NCBI RefSeq assembly: GCF_902499045.1
Contig: NZ_CABVPL010000012.1
Location: 1-64,000 of the forward strand
Source of the DNA: Burkholderia latens
Lineage (GTDB): Bacteria; Pseudomonadota; Gammaproteobacteria; Burkholderiales; Burkholderiaceae
DNA: 64,000 bases
Direction of reading: 5' to 3'
Part shown: positions 1 to 7,484 of the stretch, piece after piece
How the letters are laid out: each line of letters begins with the position of its first letter
How positions within the stretch are numbered: the first letter of the stretch is position 1
Program-made: the position numbers and the translations under genes
The notes under the pieces: model-generated
The model's input: the letters and a program-made list of their open reading frames with translations, nothing else
Databases searched by the model: none
What the model was told of the DNA's origin: nothing

Positions 1-2
1 AC

Positions 3-80
3 GGGCGTTCGTCGGGCGCGACGGGCTCCGGCGGCGGCGGTGCCGGCGGCACGGGCAGCGCAGGTTCCAGCGGGTACTGA
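3..80 (+). CDS. C-terminal end of a protein with a Gly/Ser-rich tail (partial, runs off the left edge)
   Basis: Only the last 25 codons are visible. The reading frame is open from the left edge to a TGA and codes for an almost pure Gly/Ser/Ala/Thr tail ending in SSGY. Such tails are flexible and low in complexity and do not identify a family. It lies 88 nt before the next gene on the same strand and could belong to the same transcript. The frame is an inference, because low-complexity GC-rich DNA can stay open by chance. Confidence 0.4.
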   Translation, partial: GRSSGATGSGGGGAGGTGSAGSSGY

Positions 81-168
81 CGACCACGGTGTCGCGCCGG
101 CCCGGCCGGCGCGGCGCGATGACGGACGCCGGCCGCGGCCGGCATCCGTCACCACGCAGGAGAACATC

Positions 169-534
169 ATGCAATCGAATTACCGCACCTTGCTCGACGA
201 CAGCGACTTCGACACCGATCCGGTCGATACCGACGAACTCGACACGACCGTCCATCTCGACATCGAGACCGGCCGGATCACGTTTCATGCGGCGTGGGCG
301 GTCGCGCACGATGCGCCGCCGGGGGCGCCGCGCCACTCGGTCGTGCTCGCGCTCGACTGCGACACGATGGAGCGCTACGCGGCGCTCGACGACGCCGCGC
401 GGCTGCGGGTGCACGCGATGCTGCACGACAGCGTGCAGGCGACGCTCGAAAGGCTGCCCGACATTACCGAGGACCTCACGCTGACGGTCGAGCTGACCGA
501 CGCGATGCTCGACGTCGCGCGCCATTTGCAGTGA
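169..534 (+). CDS. Conserved small acidic protein of unknown function (121 aa)
   Basis: I do not recognise this family. The start was chosen at the ATG preceded by CAGGAGAA, a good ribosome binding site 6-7 nt upstream; a longer open frame begins at position 40 but its first 43 codons are Arg/Pro-rich and look non-coding. The product is strongly acidic at the N-terminus (many Asp in the first 35 residues). It then alternates short beta-like stretches with a helical segment around ERYAALDDAARLRVHAML and has no signal peptide or membrane segment. It sits just upstream of the PfpI/DUF1488 pair in a group of small stress-type genes, which is the only hint to a role. Confidence 0.7.
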   Translation: MQSNYRTLLDDSDFDTDPVDTDELDTTVHLDIETGRITFHAAWAVAHDAPPGAPRHSVVLALDCDTMERYAALDDAARLRVHAMLHDSVQATLERLPDITEDLTLTVELTDAMLDVARHLQ

Positions 535-602
535 CCGCGTGACGCACGGAATCGTCTCGCGGCCCGTCGGCCCACGTGGCGGACGCGCCGTACGCGGTTG
601 CA

Positions 603-631
603 TTACATACTCCGTTGAAATCTTTGCAGCG
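603..631 (+). promoter_or_regulatory. Putative upstream activator element of the pfpI promoter
   Basis: TTACAT, seven bases, then TTGAAATCTTTGCAGCG. The last block recurs with one mismatch at 1781-1797, again preceded by TTACA. In both cases the TTGAAA lies 193-197 nt before the start codon and upstream of a sigma-54 type promoter, as expected for an enhancer site. The binding protein is unknown and no enhancer-binding protein gene is in the window. Confidence 0.45.
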
Positions 632-745
632 ACCGTCCGGTGCGGCGGTGGCACAGGGGCAAGCCGGCTCGCCGCGAATTGCGGGTCGCGCCCCGGCGTC
701 GCGCCGACTCCCGCGCACCCGGCCACGACCGGCACCCTGCACGGG

Positions 746-761
746 CGGCACGGCGTTTGCT
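746..761 (+). promoter_or_regulatory. Sigma-54 type promoter of pfpI
   Basis: CGGCACG-GCGT-TTGCT matches the consensus TGGCACG-N4-TTGCW at 11 of 12 defined positions, with the invariant GG-N10-GC intact. The predicted transcript start is about 12 nt after the GC, giving a leader of about 40 nt that contains the GGGAGCG ribosome binding site. Confidence 0.65.
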
Positions 762-811
762 GCGCGACGGGCACGGCACGACCGGTGCCGCAACGAACCA
801 GGGAGCGTTCC

Positions 812-1360
812 ATGACCGGGAAGCTGGACAATTGCAAGGTAGCGATACTCGCGGTCGACGGCTTCGAGGAAGCCGAGCTCGTCGAGCCGCAGCGCGCGCT
901 GAAGGCCGAGGGCGCGCAGGTCGACGTGATTTCGCAGAAGGGCGGCGAAATCCAGGGTCTGAGGCACGTCGACAAGGGTGAGCGCGTGAAAGTCGACCGC
1001 ACGTTCGACGATGTGCGCGAAGGCGATTACGACGCGGTCGTGCTGCCCGGCGGCGTCGTCAATGGCGACGCGATCCGGATGGTGCCCGCCGCGCGCGAAT
1101 TCGTGACGGCGGCCGTCGGTGCCGGCAAGCCCGTCGCCGCGATCTGTCACGGCGGCTGGCTGCTGGTGTCGTCCGGCCTCGTCGAAGGACGCACGATGAC
1201 GAGCTGGCCGAGCCTGCAGGACGATATCCGCAACGCAGGCGGCAAGTGGGTCGATCAGGAAGTCGTGCGCGACGGCAATCTGATCACGAGCCGCAAGCCG
1301 GACGACCTGCCGGCGTTCAACGGCGCGATCGTGCAGTCCCTTGCGTCGCGGGGGGCCTGA
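812..1360 (+). CDS. DJ-1/PfpI family protein (type 1 glutamine amidotransferase-like)
   Basis: 182 residues, the usual size of the PfpI/YhbO subfamily. Members act as proteases, chaperones or deglycases that repair glyoxal-modified proteins and nucleotides. The nucleophile elbow is visible as AICHGGW, with the catalytic Cys at about residue 112 followed by His as in the family. AILAVDGFEEAEL near the N-terminus is the typical first strand and acidic (Glu) motif. The ATG at 812 was chosen because it follows GGGAGCG and starts the conserved sequence; the open frame extends upstream without homology-like sequence. A DUF1488-like gene follows 3 nt later, so the two form an operon, apparently driven by the sigma-54 promoter at 746-761. 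The exact substrate cannot be told from sequence. Confidence 0.92.
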   Translation: MTGKLDNCKVAILAVDGFEEAELVEPQRALKAEGAQVDVISQKGGEIQGLRHVDKGERVKVDRTFDDVREGDYDAVVLPGGVVNGDAIRMVPAAREFVTAAVGAGKPVAAICHGGWLLVSSGLVEGRTMTSWPSLQDDIRNAGGKWVDQEVVRDGNLITSRKPDDLPAFNGAIVQSLASRGA

Positions 1361-1363
1361 ACG

Positions 1364-1705
1364 ATGCCGGCCGACCCCGTCCGCCGCGTGACGCTGACCG
1401 ATCAGCCGCCGGAATTCGACGGCGCGGCGCTGCAGATGCGTTTCGTCGTCGATGTCGACGGGAAGCCGCTTACCTGCGCGATCACCGTCGAAGCGCTCGA
1501 GGACCATTTCGGTGCGCGTTCCGCGCTCGAAGCCGACCTGCGCGACGCATTCGAGCGCGGCCGCGACCGGATCGAGGCCGCGTGCGCGGAAGTGCTCGCG
1601 GACGGGAAGGGCGGTGTCGAACTGCACAGCGGCTATTTCCGCGTGCGCGACAAGGCGGCCGGCGACGCCGCACGCGCCGGGCTGTTCCGTTCGCGGAAGG
1701 CCTGA
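1364..1705 (+). CDS. DUF1488-like protein
   Basis: 113 residues, cytoplasmic, no cysteine cluster or membrane segment. The N-terminal half (VTLTDQPPEFDGAALQMRF, then a CAITVEALEDHFG segment) resembles DUF1488-type proteins, which have no established function. It then has a helical region (LEADLRDAFERGRDRIEAACAEVL) and a short basic end. It begins 3 nt after the pfpI stop, so it is translated from the same message. The pairing with a stress-type PfpI protein and the sigma-54 promoter suggest a stress or starvation role, but this is inference only. Confidence 0.75.
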   Translation: MPADPVRRVTLTDQPPEFDGAALQMRFVVDVDGKPLTCAITVEALEDHFGARSALEADLRDAFERGRDRIEAACAEVLADGKGGVELHSGYFRVRDKAAGDAARAGLFRSRKA

Positions 1706-1770
1706 CCAGGCGGCGCGGCGCCAGCCGGCCGCGTTCGTCGGCCGCGGCGCGGCGGTCCCGCGCCGCCCCG

Positions 1771-1797
1771 TTACACGTCATTGAAAACTTTGCAGCG
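1771..1797 (+). promoter_or_regulatory. Putative upstream activator element, second copy
   Basis: TTACAC, four bases, then TTGAAAACTTTGCAGCG. The 17-nt block matches that at 615-631 except for one base. It lies 89 nt upstream of the -24 element at 1870. Confidence 0.45.
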
Positions 1798-1869
1798 GTG
1801 CCCGCCCGGCTCAAAGCGCCAGACCCCACCGCGCGCCGGCCGCATATGGACCGGCTTCGTCCCACATAC

Positions 1870-1885
1870 TGGCACGCTCCCTGCA
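1870..1885 (+). promoter_or_regulatory. Sigma-54 type promoter of the 74-aa gene
   Basis: TGGCACG-CTCC-CTGCA: the -24 block is a perfect consensus match and the -12 block differs at one base; GG-N10-GC is intact. The predicted leader to the ATG at 1974 is about 78 nt. Confidence 0.65.
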
Positions 1886-1973
1886 TGTCTCCGTGATCGG
1901 CGCGCACGATTCGCGCCTGCGCCGACGCGATGCCAACGCCGCACCGCGTCGAGACGTCAATGGGGGAGACAAC

Positions 1974-2198
1974 ATGCTGACCGCACATGAATTTGCCACG
2001 CTGTTCCTGGTTTATCGCGCGCCGGAACAGATCCAGGCCGACCGAGAAGACATCGTGTCGCTGATGGAACAACACCTGATCGAGATGCGTTCGGACGAAT
2101 CGGGCGCGAGCCGGCCCGCGCTGACGCCGAACGGCCTGTCGTTCGTGCAGTGCATGCAGCGGCACGCCGGACGCGGGTTCGGCAGCGCCGATGCGTGA
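1974..2198 (+). CDS. Small protein of unknown function (74 aa)
   Basis: Not recognised. The ATG follows GGGGGAG, a strong ribosome binding site; an in-frame ATG at 1893 gives 27 extra Arg-rich residues and overlaps the promoter region, so it was rejected. The product has an N-terminal helical stretch (MLTAHEFATLFLVYRA), an acidic middle (IQADREDIVSLMEQHLIEM) and a short tail. LTPNGLSFVQ near the C-terminus could be part of a small winged-helix-like fold, but this is too weak to name. It ends 16 nt before the convergent decarboxylase gene. Its sigma-54 promoter and upstream element are shared in design with those of pfpI. Confidence 0.7.
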   Translation: MLTAHEFATLFLVYRAPEQIQADREDIVSLMEQHLIEMRSDESGASRPALTPNGLSFVQCMQRHAGRGFGSADA

Positions 2199-2214
2199 TG
2201 CGCGGGCGCTCGCG

Positions 2215-3465
2215 TCAACGCGCGATGGCCACCGACGCGTTGACCTGCACGACCGGCGCTTCGCCGTCGAACGGCGGCGCATGCAGGAAACGATCGATCA
2301 CGCCGGGCTCGAACAGCAGGCAGTACGTCGAGCCGCCGTACTGGAAGTAGCCGATCTCGTCGCCCTTGTCGACGCGCTGCCCCGGCAGGACCTCGATCAC
2401 GCACGACGACACGTCGCCCATCCCGACGAACACGGCCGCGACCGTGCCGATCCCCGGATCGTCGCTGTCGATCGCGATCACCGCGCGGGCCGCCACGGCC
2501 GTCATGTAGCCTTGCGAGTCGTTGAGTCCGGCCGGGTCCGGCCCTTCGGCCTCGGCAACCGAGTAGTAGGTGCCGTCGACGCGGTACGCATGCGTGACGG
2601 TGCCCCGCACCGGCGCGTGCCAGCGGTGATAGTTGTAGGCGCTCAGATACGCCTGGTAGAGATCGCCGCCGACGAAACGTTCGGCGAGCGGCAGCCGTGC
2701 GGGCGTGAAGATGTCGCGCAGCGAATACGGCTGGCCCTTGATCCAGAACGTGTCGCGGATCTTCAGGTTCGATTCCGTGTGATACGGCGCGGCCTCGCAC
2801 GCGCTGATGATCACGTGCGGATCGTTCGGTGCCGCGACGGGCCGTGCGCCGGCGCGAAAGCGCCGCGTGAAGAAATCGTTCCACGAATCGAAACCCCAGT
2901 GCGGCTGATCTTCCCGGTACTGGAACTGCGACAGGCCGAGCCGCTTGCGCGCCTCGTCGCAGAACCAGCCATCGGGCGGCGACGTGTCGAGGTGCGTGCG
3001 CGAATGCGGGCCGCCGAGGAAGTCGCACCACACGTTCAGCACCTGTTTCAGATGCGCGTTGACCGCCGCGTCGCGAAACACCGCGTGGCCGGACGGCATG
3101 CACATCGGCCAGTCGAGGAACGCGTTCAGCGGGCACACGATCATGCTCGTTTCGCTGAACGGCGGCGTGTACGTCATCAGATGGTCGATCACCGTCATCA
3201 GCTCGCCGATCGACGTGTAGCCGAGCTGGCGGCCCGACTCGCGCGCCTCGTCGATCGCGCGCGTGAGGCCCATGCGCAGCACCGCGTTGTCGTCGAACAG
3301 CCGCGCAAGTTCCTGCACGGCCGGCGTGCGCAGCCGCTCGCCGGCCTGCGCTTGCGCTTCCTTCGCGATTTTCTGGCGATATGCGGCCATGTGCGCTTCG
3401 TTGCCGGTCATCCAGTCGCCGATGCGATGGCGCGTGTCGGGCGGCGTGCTGCGGTCTGTCGACAT
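2215..3465 (-). CDS. Phosphatidylserine decarboxylase family protein, PsiD-like (pyruvoyl enzyme)
   Basis: 416 residues. The C-terminal half is a phosphatidylserine decarboxylase domain: RGTVTHAYRVDGTYYSV, later VLPGQRVDKGDEIGYFQYGGST. In canonical enzymes an LGST motif cleaves itself to give the pyruvoyl cofactor; here the motif is GGST with the presumed pyruvoyl Ser at residue 379. The N-terminal half (RIGDWMTGNEAHM to NAFLDWPMCMPSGHAVFRD) is the extra domain found in the PSDC/PsiD branch, whose best-known member decarboxylates tryptophan. The real substrate (lipid or free amino acid) is therefore open. No signal peptide is visible. The ATG at 3465 follows GGAGGTGACC; 14 more codons upstream are possible but less likely. 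A sigma-54 type promoter lies 38 nt before the start. Confidence 0.88.
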   Translation of the reverse strand: MSTDRSTPPDTRHRIGDWMTGNEAHMAAYRQKIAKEAQAQAGERLRTPAVQELARLFDDNAVLRMGLTRAIDEARESGRQLGYTSIGELMTVIDHLMTYTPPFSETSMIVCPLNAFLDWPMCMPSGHAVFRDAAVNAHLKQVLNVWCDFLGGPHSRTHLDTSPPDGWFCDEARKRLGLSQFQYREDQPHWGFDSWNDFFTRRFRAGARPVAAPNDPHVIISACEAAPYHTESNLKIRDTFWIKGQPYSLRDIFTPARLPLAERFVGGDLYQAYLSAYNYHRWHAPVRGTVTHAYRVDGTYYSVAEAEGPDPAGLNDSQGYMTAVAARAVIAIDSDDPGIGTVAAVFVGMGDVSSCVIEVLPGQRVDKGDEIGYFQYGGSTYCLLFEPGVIDRFLHAPPFDGEAPVVQVNASVAIAR

Positions 3466-3502
3466 GGTCACCTCCGGGAAGGGTTGCGATACGAACGCAT
3501 GT

Positions 3503-3518
3503 AGCAAGGCGCTTGCCC
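3503..3518 (-). promoter_or_regulatory. Sigma-54 type promoter of the decarboxylase gene
   Basis: Reading the minus strand: GGGCAAG-CGCC-TTGCT, 10 of 12 consensus positions, GG-N10-GC intact, perfect -12 block. The predicted leader is about 27 nt. It is back to back with the plus-strand element at 3525-3540. Confidence 0.55.
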
Positions 3519-3524
3519 GGCATC

Positions 3525-3540
3525 CGGCACCGAAATTGCT
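3525..3540 (+). promoter_or_regulatory. Sigma-54 type promoter of the 81-aa gene
   Basis: CGGCACC-GAAA-TTGCT, 10 of 12 consensus positions with GG-N10-GC intact. The predicted leader to the ATG at 3584 is about 33 nt and includes GGGAGAG. Confidence 0.55.
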
Positions 3541-3583
3541 GCGCTCGGGCGAGCGGTTTCTTCAACGATTCGGGAGAGCAGAC

Positions 3584-3829
3584 ATGAACGCAGCTTCGAA
3601 TGCGCAACAGACGAACGATCCGGCGCCGGCCGACGAGCGCCGCGGCGGCGGACAACGCACCGTGGCGCCGACGCGCGCGCGGCCGCGCGTGCGTGCGGCG
3701 ACGTCACGGGACGGCGCGCGGCGTGCCGAACGGGGCGGCGCGCACGGGCCGATCACGACGAGCGGCGGCCATGAGAGCGGCGAGCCGCTGTGGGAGGATG
3801 ACAGCGGCGCGATGGCGCCGGAAGAGTGA
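3584..3829 (+). CDS. Small Arg-rich protein of unknown function (81 aa)
   Basis: Not recognised. The ATG follows GGGAGAGCAGAC, a convincing ribosome binding site. The product has a polar N-terminus, a strongly basic Arg-rich middle (residues 25-50) and an acidic end (EPLWEDDSGAMAPEE), with no hydrophobic segment. It is probably disordered and might bind nucleic acid or a partner protein. It is divergent from the decarboxylase gene, with facing sigma-54 type promoters in the 118-nt gap. Codon bias in such GC-rich DNA gives limited support, so a non-coding status cannot be excluded. Confidence 0.55.
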   Translation: MNAASNAQQTNDPAPADERRGGGQRTVAPTRARPRVRAATSRDGARRAERGGAHGPITTSGGHESGEPLWEDDSGAMAPEE

Positions 3830-4047
3830 TCGTGACCGGATGCCGGCGGCGGCGGCGAAGACCGGTCGGCGCAACGCGCGGTAGTGCGCGGCCGGCAACT
3901 TGCCCGTTACGGCGCGGCGCGGGCCTGTCGTGACCGCGAACGTCGTCCACGTGCGTCGCGATCGCCGGCAAGCCCGCGCTGGGGGTGCGAACTCGCCGCG
4001 GCCGGGTGCCGGTCACATCGGCATCCCGCCCCGGCCCACCGCCTGCT

Positions 4048-5169
4048 TCACCCGCGTTTCGGCAGCCGCACCGCGAATACCGTTTCCGCCTGATCCGAGC
4101 GCGCGTCGATGCGCCCGTGGTGGCCTTTCGCGATTTCGCTGGCGATGTACAGGCCGAGGCCCAATCCGGCATCGGCCCCCGTTCTTTGCCGCTGGTCCGC
4201 GCCGCGTTGAAGCGGATCGAAGATGCGCTCGAGCGTGAGCGGATCCAGCGCGGGCCCACGGTTGCCGACCTCGATGAGCACTTCCGTCGCGCTCGACGTC
4301 GCGCTCACGCGTACCGGCGCATCCGGCGTTCCGTACTTGAGCGCGTTGCCCAGCAGGTTGCTCAGCAGTTGCTGCATGCGCCGGTCATCCCAGTTGCCGC
4401 GCAGGTCGCCGCTGATGTCGACGTTGATTTCGCGACCAGGATGCGCCGCCTGCAGTTCGTCGACCACATTCGCGACGACATCCTCGAGATCGATCTCGCG
4501 AGGATCGACCGGGATGCCGAGCCCGAGCTGGGTTCGGTTGAAGTCGCAGAGATCGTCGAGCAGCGCCTGCATGCGGCCGCCGCTCCTGATCAGCCGGCCG
4601 GCGGCCTCCGTTATTTCCTCGCCCGCATTGAGCGCCGCCAGATAGGAGGCGGTCAGCTGGATCGTTTGCAGCGGCGTGCGCATGTCGTGGCCGAGCATGC
4701 CGAGCAACAGGTTGCGAGCCTGTTCGACCTGTTCGGTAAAGAACGAGACGGACTCCGCGAGCGCCTGGTCGATCGCCTCGTTGAAGCGAATCATGTCGTC
4801 GAGATGCGGCGGGCTCGGCCGGCACGCGTCGAGCCACAACGACAGCACGCTCGCACGCAACGCGCGATATTCGGCCGCCAGCTGATTGATGTTGAAGCCG
4901 CGGCGCGCGCGCAGCACCGCATGCGTCTGCGCGGCGGTCTCGGTTGCATTCACCGGTTCGGGCGCGCGTCCCAGCGATTTCTCGCGTTGCGCTTCGCGGG
5001 TTTGCGGGCTCGCGATGTCCTTCGCGATGGCCTCCAGGATCTGGCGCGCGTGGTCGCGCAGCGCGAGCGAATCCATGCTCCTGGCGGCCGGCAGCAGCGT
5101 GGCCGCAAACGCTTCCCACTGCACGAGGATCGGCTCCATGTCCCGAACGATGAAATCAGCTAGACGCAT
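4048..5169 (-). CDS. Sensor histidine kinase with RsbR-like N-terminal domain
   Basis: 373 residues, no membrane segment, so a cytoplasmic sensor. The first ~130 residues (MRLADFIVRDMEPILVQWEAFA, ALRDHARQILEAIAKDI) resemble the RsbRD N-terminal domain found on many proteobacterial kinases. The phosphoacceptor His is residue 161 in LLGMLGHDMRTPLQ. The ATPase domain shows the N-box QQLLSNLLGNALKYG and the G-box GLGLGLYIASEIAKG. The ATG at 5169 follows TTGAGGGGCGAC; 69 further in-frame codons upstream run into the ars promoter region and were excluded. No response regulator gene is adjacent, so it is an orphan kinase. It is divergent from the arsenic operon, but nothing in the sequence links the two. 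Confidence 0.9.
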   Translation of the reverse strand: MRLADFIVRDMEPILVQWEAFAATLLPAARSMDSLALRDHARQILEAIAKDIASPQTREAQREKSLGRAPEPVNATETAAQTHAVLRARRGFNINQLAAEYRALRASVLSLWLDACRPSPPHLDDMIRFNEAIDQALAESVSFFTEQVEQARNLLLGMLGHDMRTPLQTIQLTASYLAALNAGEEITEAAGRLIRSGGRMQALLDDLCDFNRTQLGLGIPVDPREIDLEDVVANVVDELQAAHPGREINVDISGDLRGNWDDRRMQQLLSNLLGNALKYGTPDAPVRVSATSSATEVLIEVGNRGPALDPLTLERIFDPLQRGADQRQRTGADAGLGLGLYIASEIAKGHHGRIDARSDQAETVFAVRLPKRG

Positions 5170-5296
5170 GTCGCCCCTCAAGACGGAATTGAACGGTGAA
5201 TGCTGCGGTGTCGGGCACGATATCACGTCATTGCCGGCGACCGGCGGCGTGACGCCACCGATCCATTGCCGATCGGCCACAGGAACAAGACGGCCA

Positions 5297-5325
5297 TTCC
5301 ATCTCTTCGATATTTCGAGTATTAT
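5297..5325 (+). promoter_or_regulatory. Predicted ars promoter giving a leaderless message
   Basis: A -10 like TATTAT at 5320-5325 with a weak -35 (TTCCAT, 5297-5302) at 17-nt spacing. The expected start of transcription, 6-7 nt after the -10, falls on the A of the arsR ATG at 5332. No ribosome binding site precedes that ATG, which agrees with leaderless translation. Confidence 0.45.
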
Positions 5326-5333
5326 CGAAATAT
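5310..5333 (+). promoter_or_regulatory. ArsR operator
   Basis: Perfect inverted repeat ATATTTCGA-N6-TCGAAATAT. It covers the predicted -10 and the first two bases of the arsR start codon. ArsR-family repressors bind such imperfect or perfect dyads over their own promoter; arsenite or antimonite binding releases them. Confidence 0.75.
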
Positions 5334-5667
5334 GGAAACCACGCAGACCGTCTCCGCGCTCGCGGCCCTCGCGCACGAATCGCGCCTTGCCGTGTTCCGC
5401 ACGCTCGTGCAGGCCGGCCCCGGCGGCTTGCCGGCCGGCCAGATCGCGACACGCCTCGACGTGCCGCCGTCGTCGCTATCGTTTCATCTGAAGGAACTCG
5501 CGCGAGCGCAACTCGTGACGAGCCGGCAGGAAGGCCGCTTCGTGATCTATTGCGCGAACTTCACGACGATGAACGCGCTCATCGGCTACCTCACCGAGAA
5601 CTGCTGCGGCGGCAATCCGTGCTCGCCGGTGGCCGCCTGTCCGACCGCCTGCTCCGAGCCGGCTTGA
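5332..5667 (+). CDS. arsR: ArsR family arsenic-responsive repressor
   Basis: 111 residues. The winged-helix HTH is clear: ALAALAHESRLAVFRTLVQ, then PAGQIATRLDVPPSSLSFHLKELARAQLV, then RQEGRFVIYCANF. The Cys-rich C-terminus (ENCCGGNPCSPVAACPTAC) has the vicinal Cys pair and further Cys that form the As(III) site in the short proteobacterial type of ArsR, which differs from the ELCVCDL type. The start METTQTVSALAAL is the conserved family start; the frame continues upstream through the promoter but without support. The operator overlaps the start codon. arsC follows after 20 nt and acr3 after that, on one transcript. Confidence 0.95.
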   Translation: METTQTVSALAALAHESRLAVFRTLVQAGPGGLPAGQIATRLDVPPSSLSFHLKELARAQLVTSRQEGRFVIYCANFTTMNALIGYLTENCCGGNPCSPVAACPTACSEPA

Positions 5668-5687
5668 CCCCGCATTCGTTCCCGCCG

Positions 5688-6182
5688 ATGACCACCAACG
5701 TCCTGATCCTTTGCACGCACAATTCCGCGCGCAGCGTGCTCGCCGAGGGAATGCTGAACCACTGGGCGCGCAAACTCGGCCGCGACGTGCGCGCGTTCAG
5801 CGCGGGGAGCGCGCCGAGCGGCAGGTTGAATCCGTTCGCGCTGGACGTGCTGACCGGCGCCGGCGTCGATATCGCCGGATACCGCAGCAAAAGCTGGGAC
5901 GAATTCATCGGCGACGGTGCGCCGGAAATGCGCATCGTGATCACGGTGTGCGACAGCGCGGCCGCGCAGACGTGCCCATACTGGCCCGGCAGCCCGGTAA
6001 CGGTGCATTGGGGTTACGCGGATCCGTCGAACGCATTGGGCGGCGATGCAGGCAAGCGGCTCGCGTTCGAGCTGACGCGCGAGGCGCTCGGCTACCGGAT
6101 GCTGCAACTGCTGGCGCTGCCGCTCGCGCGTATGAGCAACGCCGAACTCGACGCGGCGCTGAACGACATCTCGAGAAACTGA
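5688..6182 (+). CDS. arsC: Arsenate reductase, low-molecular-weight phosphatase type
   Basis: 164 residues. The phosphatase P-loop is at the very N-terminus: CTHNSARS, with nucleophile Cys9 and Arg15 (CX5R). Two further Cys in VCDSAAAQTCP serve as the relay pair that forms the disulfide reduced by thioredoxin or a similar donor. The enzyme converts arsenate to arsenite in the cytoplasm, which Acr3 then exports. YWPGSPVTVHWGYADPS contains the conserved D-P of the C-terminal part. The start MTTNVLILCTH is fixed by the P-loop position. It stands between arsR and acr3. Confidence 0.95.
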   Translation: MTTNVLILCTHNSARSVLAEGMLNHWARKLGRDVRAFSAGSAPSGRLNPFALDVLTGAGVDIAGYRSKSWDEFIGDGAPEMRIVITVCDSAAAQTCPYWPGSPVTVHWGYADPSNALGGDAGKRLAFELTREALGYRMLQLLALPLARMSNAELDAALNDISRN

Positions 6183-6250
6183 GTGCGCCGCATCGCAGCG
6201 CGGCCGAACCGGCGCGCCGTGGGCGTTTGCCCCGTACCGGATCCTGTCCG

Positions 6251-7321
6251 ATGAACACGTCCAACGTCATTCCGCCTCGCGATGCTGTCGCGAAGCCGGC
6301 GATCAATTTCTTCGAACGTTACCTGACGGTATGGGTCGCGCTGTGCATCGTCGCCGGCATCGCGCTGGGCCAAATGCTGCCCGGCGTATTCCAGCGGATC
6401 GGCCGCATCGAATACGCGCGGGTGAACCTGCCGGTCGGGCTGCTGATCTGGGTGATGATCGTCCCGATGCTCGTGAAGGTCGACTTCGGCGCGCTGCATG
6501 AGGTGCGGCGTCACGTGAAGGGAATCGGCGTCACGCTGGTCGTGAACTGGCTCGTCAAACCGTTCTCGATGGCGTTCCTCGGCTGGCTGTTCGTGCGGCA
6601 CCTGTTCGCGCCGATGCTGCCCGCGGCGCAGCTCGACAGCTACATCGCCGGCCTGATCCTGCTGGCCGCCGCGCCGTGCACCGCGATGGTGTTCGTATGG
6701 AGCCGGCTGACGGGCGGCGATCCGCTGTTTACGCTGTCGCAGGTCGCGCTGAACGACAGCATCATGGTGATCGCGTTCGCGCCGCTCGTCGGGCTGCTGC
6801 TCGGGATGTCCGCGATTACCGTGCCGTGGGCGACGCTGCTCACGTCGGTGGTGCTCTACATCGTGATCCCGGTGCTGCTCGCGCAGCTGTGGCGCAGACG
6901 GCTGCTGGCGCACGGGCACGCAGCGTTCGACGCCGCGATCGCGCGGGTCGGCCCGTGGTCGATCGCCGCGCTGCTCGCGACGCTGGTGCTGCTGTTCGCG
7001 TTCCAGGGCGAAGCGATCCTGGCGCAACCGCTCGTCATCGCGTTGCTCGCGGTGCCGGTCCTGGTCCAGGTGTTCCTCAATGCGGCGCTTGCTTACGGGC
7101 TCAATCGCGCGATCGGCGAGCGGCACGACGTCGCGTGCCCGTCCGCGCTGATCGGCGCGTCCAACTTCTTCGAGCTTGCCGTCGCGGCCGCGATCAGCCT
7201 GTTCGGTTTTCATTCCGGCGCGGCGCTGGCGACCGTCGTCGGCGTGCTGATCGAGGTGCCGGCGATGCTGCTCGTGGTGCGCGTCGTGAACCGGTCGAAG
7301 GCCTGGTACGAGCGCGCTTGA
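6251..7321 (+). CDS. acr3: Arsenite efflux permease, ACR3 family
   Basis: 356 residues with about ten membrane segments; it expels arsenite driven by the proton gradient. FERYLTVWVALCIVAGIALG is the typical first helix, and the essential Cys is residue 143 in AAPCTAMVFVWSRLTGGDP. ASNFFELAVAAAISLFG is the conserved late motif. The start at MNTSNVIPP, 68 nt after arsC, gives the usual length. The gene completes an arsR-arsC-acr3 operon with no second arsR, arsH or trailing gene. Its end faces treY with a 163-nt gap. Confidence 0.95.
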   Translation: MNTSNVIPPRDAVAKPAINFFERYLTVWVALCIVAGIALGQMLPGVFQRIGRIEYARVNLPVGLLIWVMIVPMLVKVDFGALHEVRRHVKGIGVTLVVNWLVKPFSMAFLGWLFVRHLFAPMLPAAQLDSYIAGLILLAAAPCTAMVFVWSRLTGGDPLFTLSQVALNDSIMVIAFAPLVGLLLGMSAITVPWATLLTSVVLYIVIPVLLAQLWRRRLLAHGHAAFDAAIARVGPWSIAALLATLVLLFAFQGEAILAQPLVIALLAVPVLVQVFLNAALAYGLNRAIGERHDVACPSALIGASNFFELAVAAAISLFGFHSGAALATVVGVLIEVPAMLLVVRVVNRSKAWYERA

Positions 7322-7484
7322 CGCGCCCGCGGAAGGTTTGGCGCGGCCCTCGCGACGTCCGTCGTGTGCCGGGCCTGCAGGTTGTGCCGCGCGCGACGCC
7401 GGCGCAGCAACGTGTGCCGCCGCGCGCGCCGCGATCGCAAGCGGCGGCGCGAGCGGGCGCGATCGTCGCGTATCGCGGACCGGT

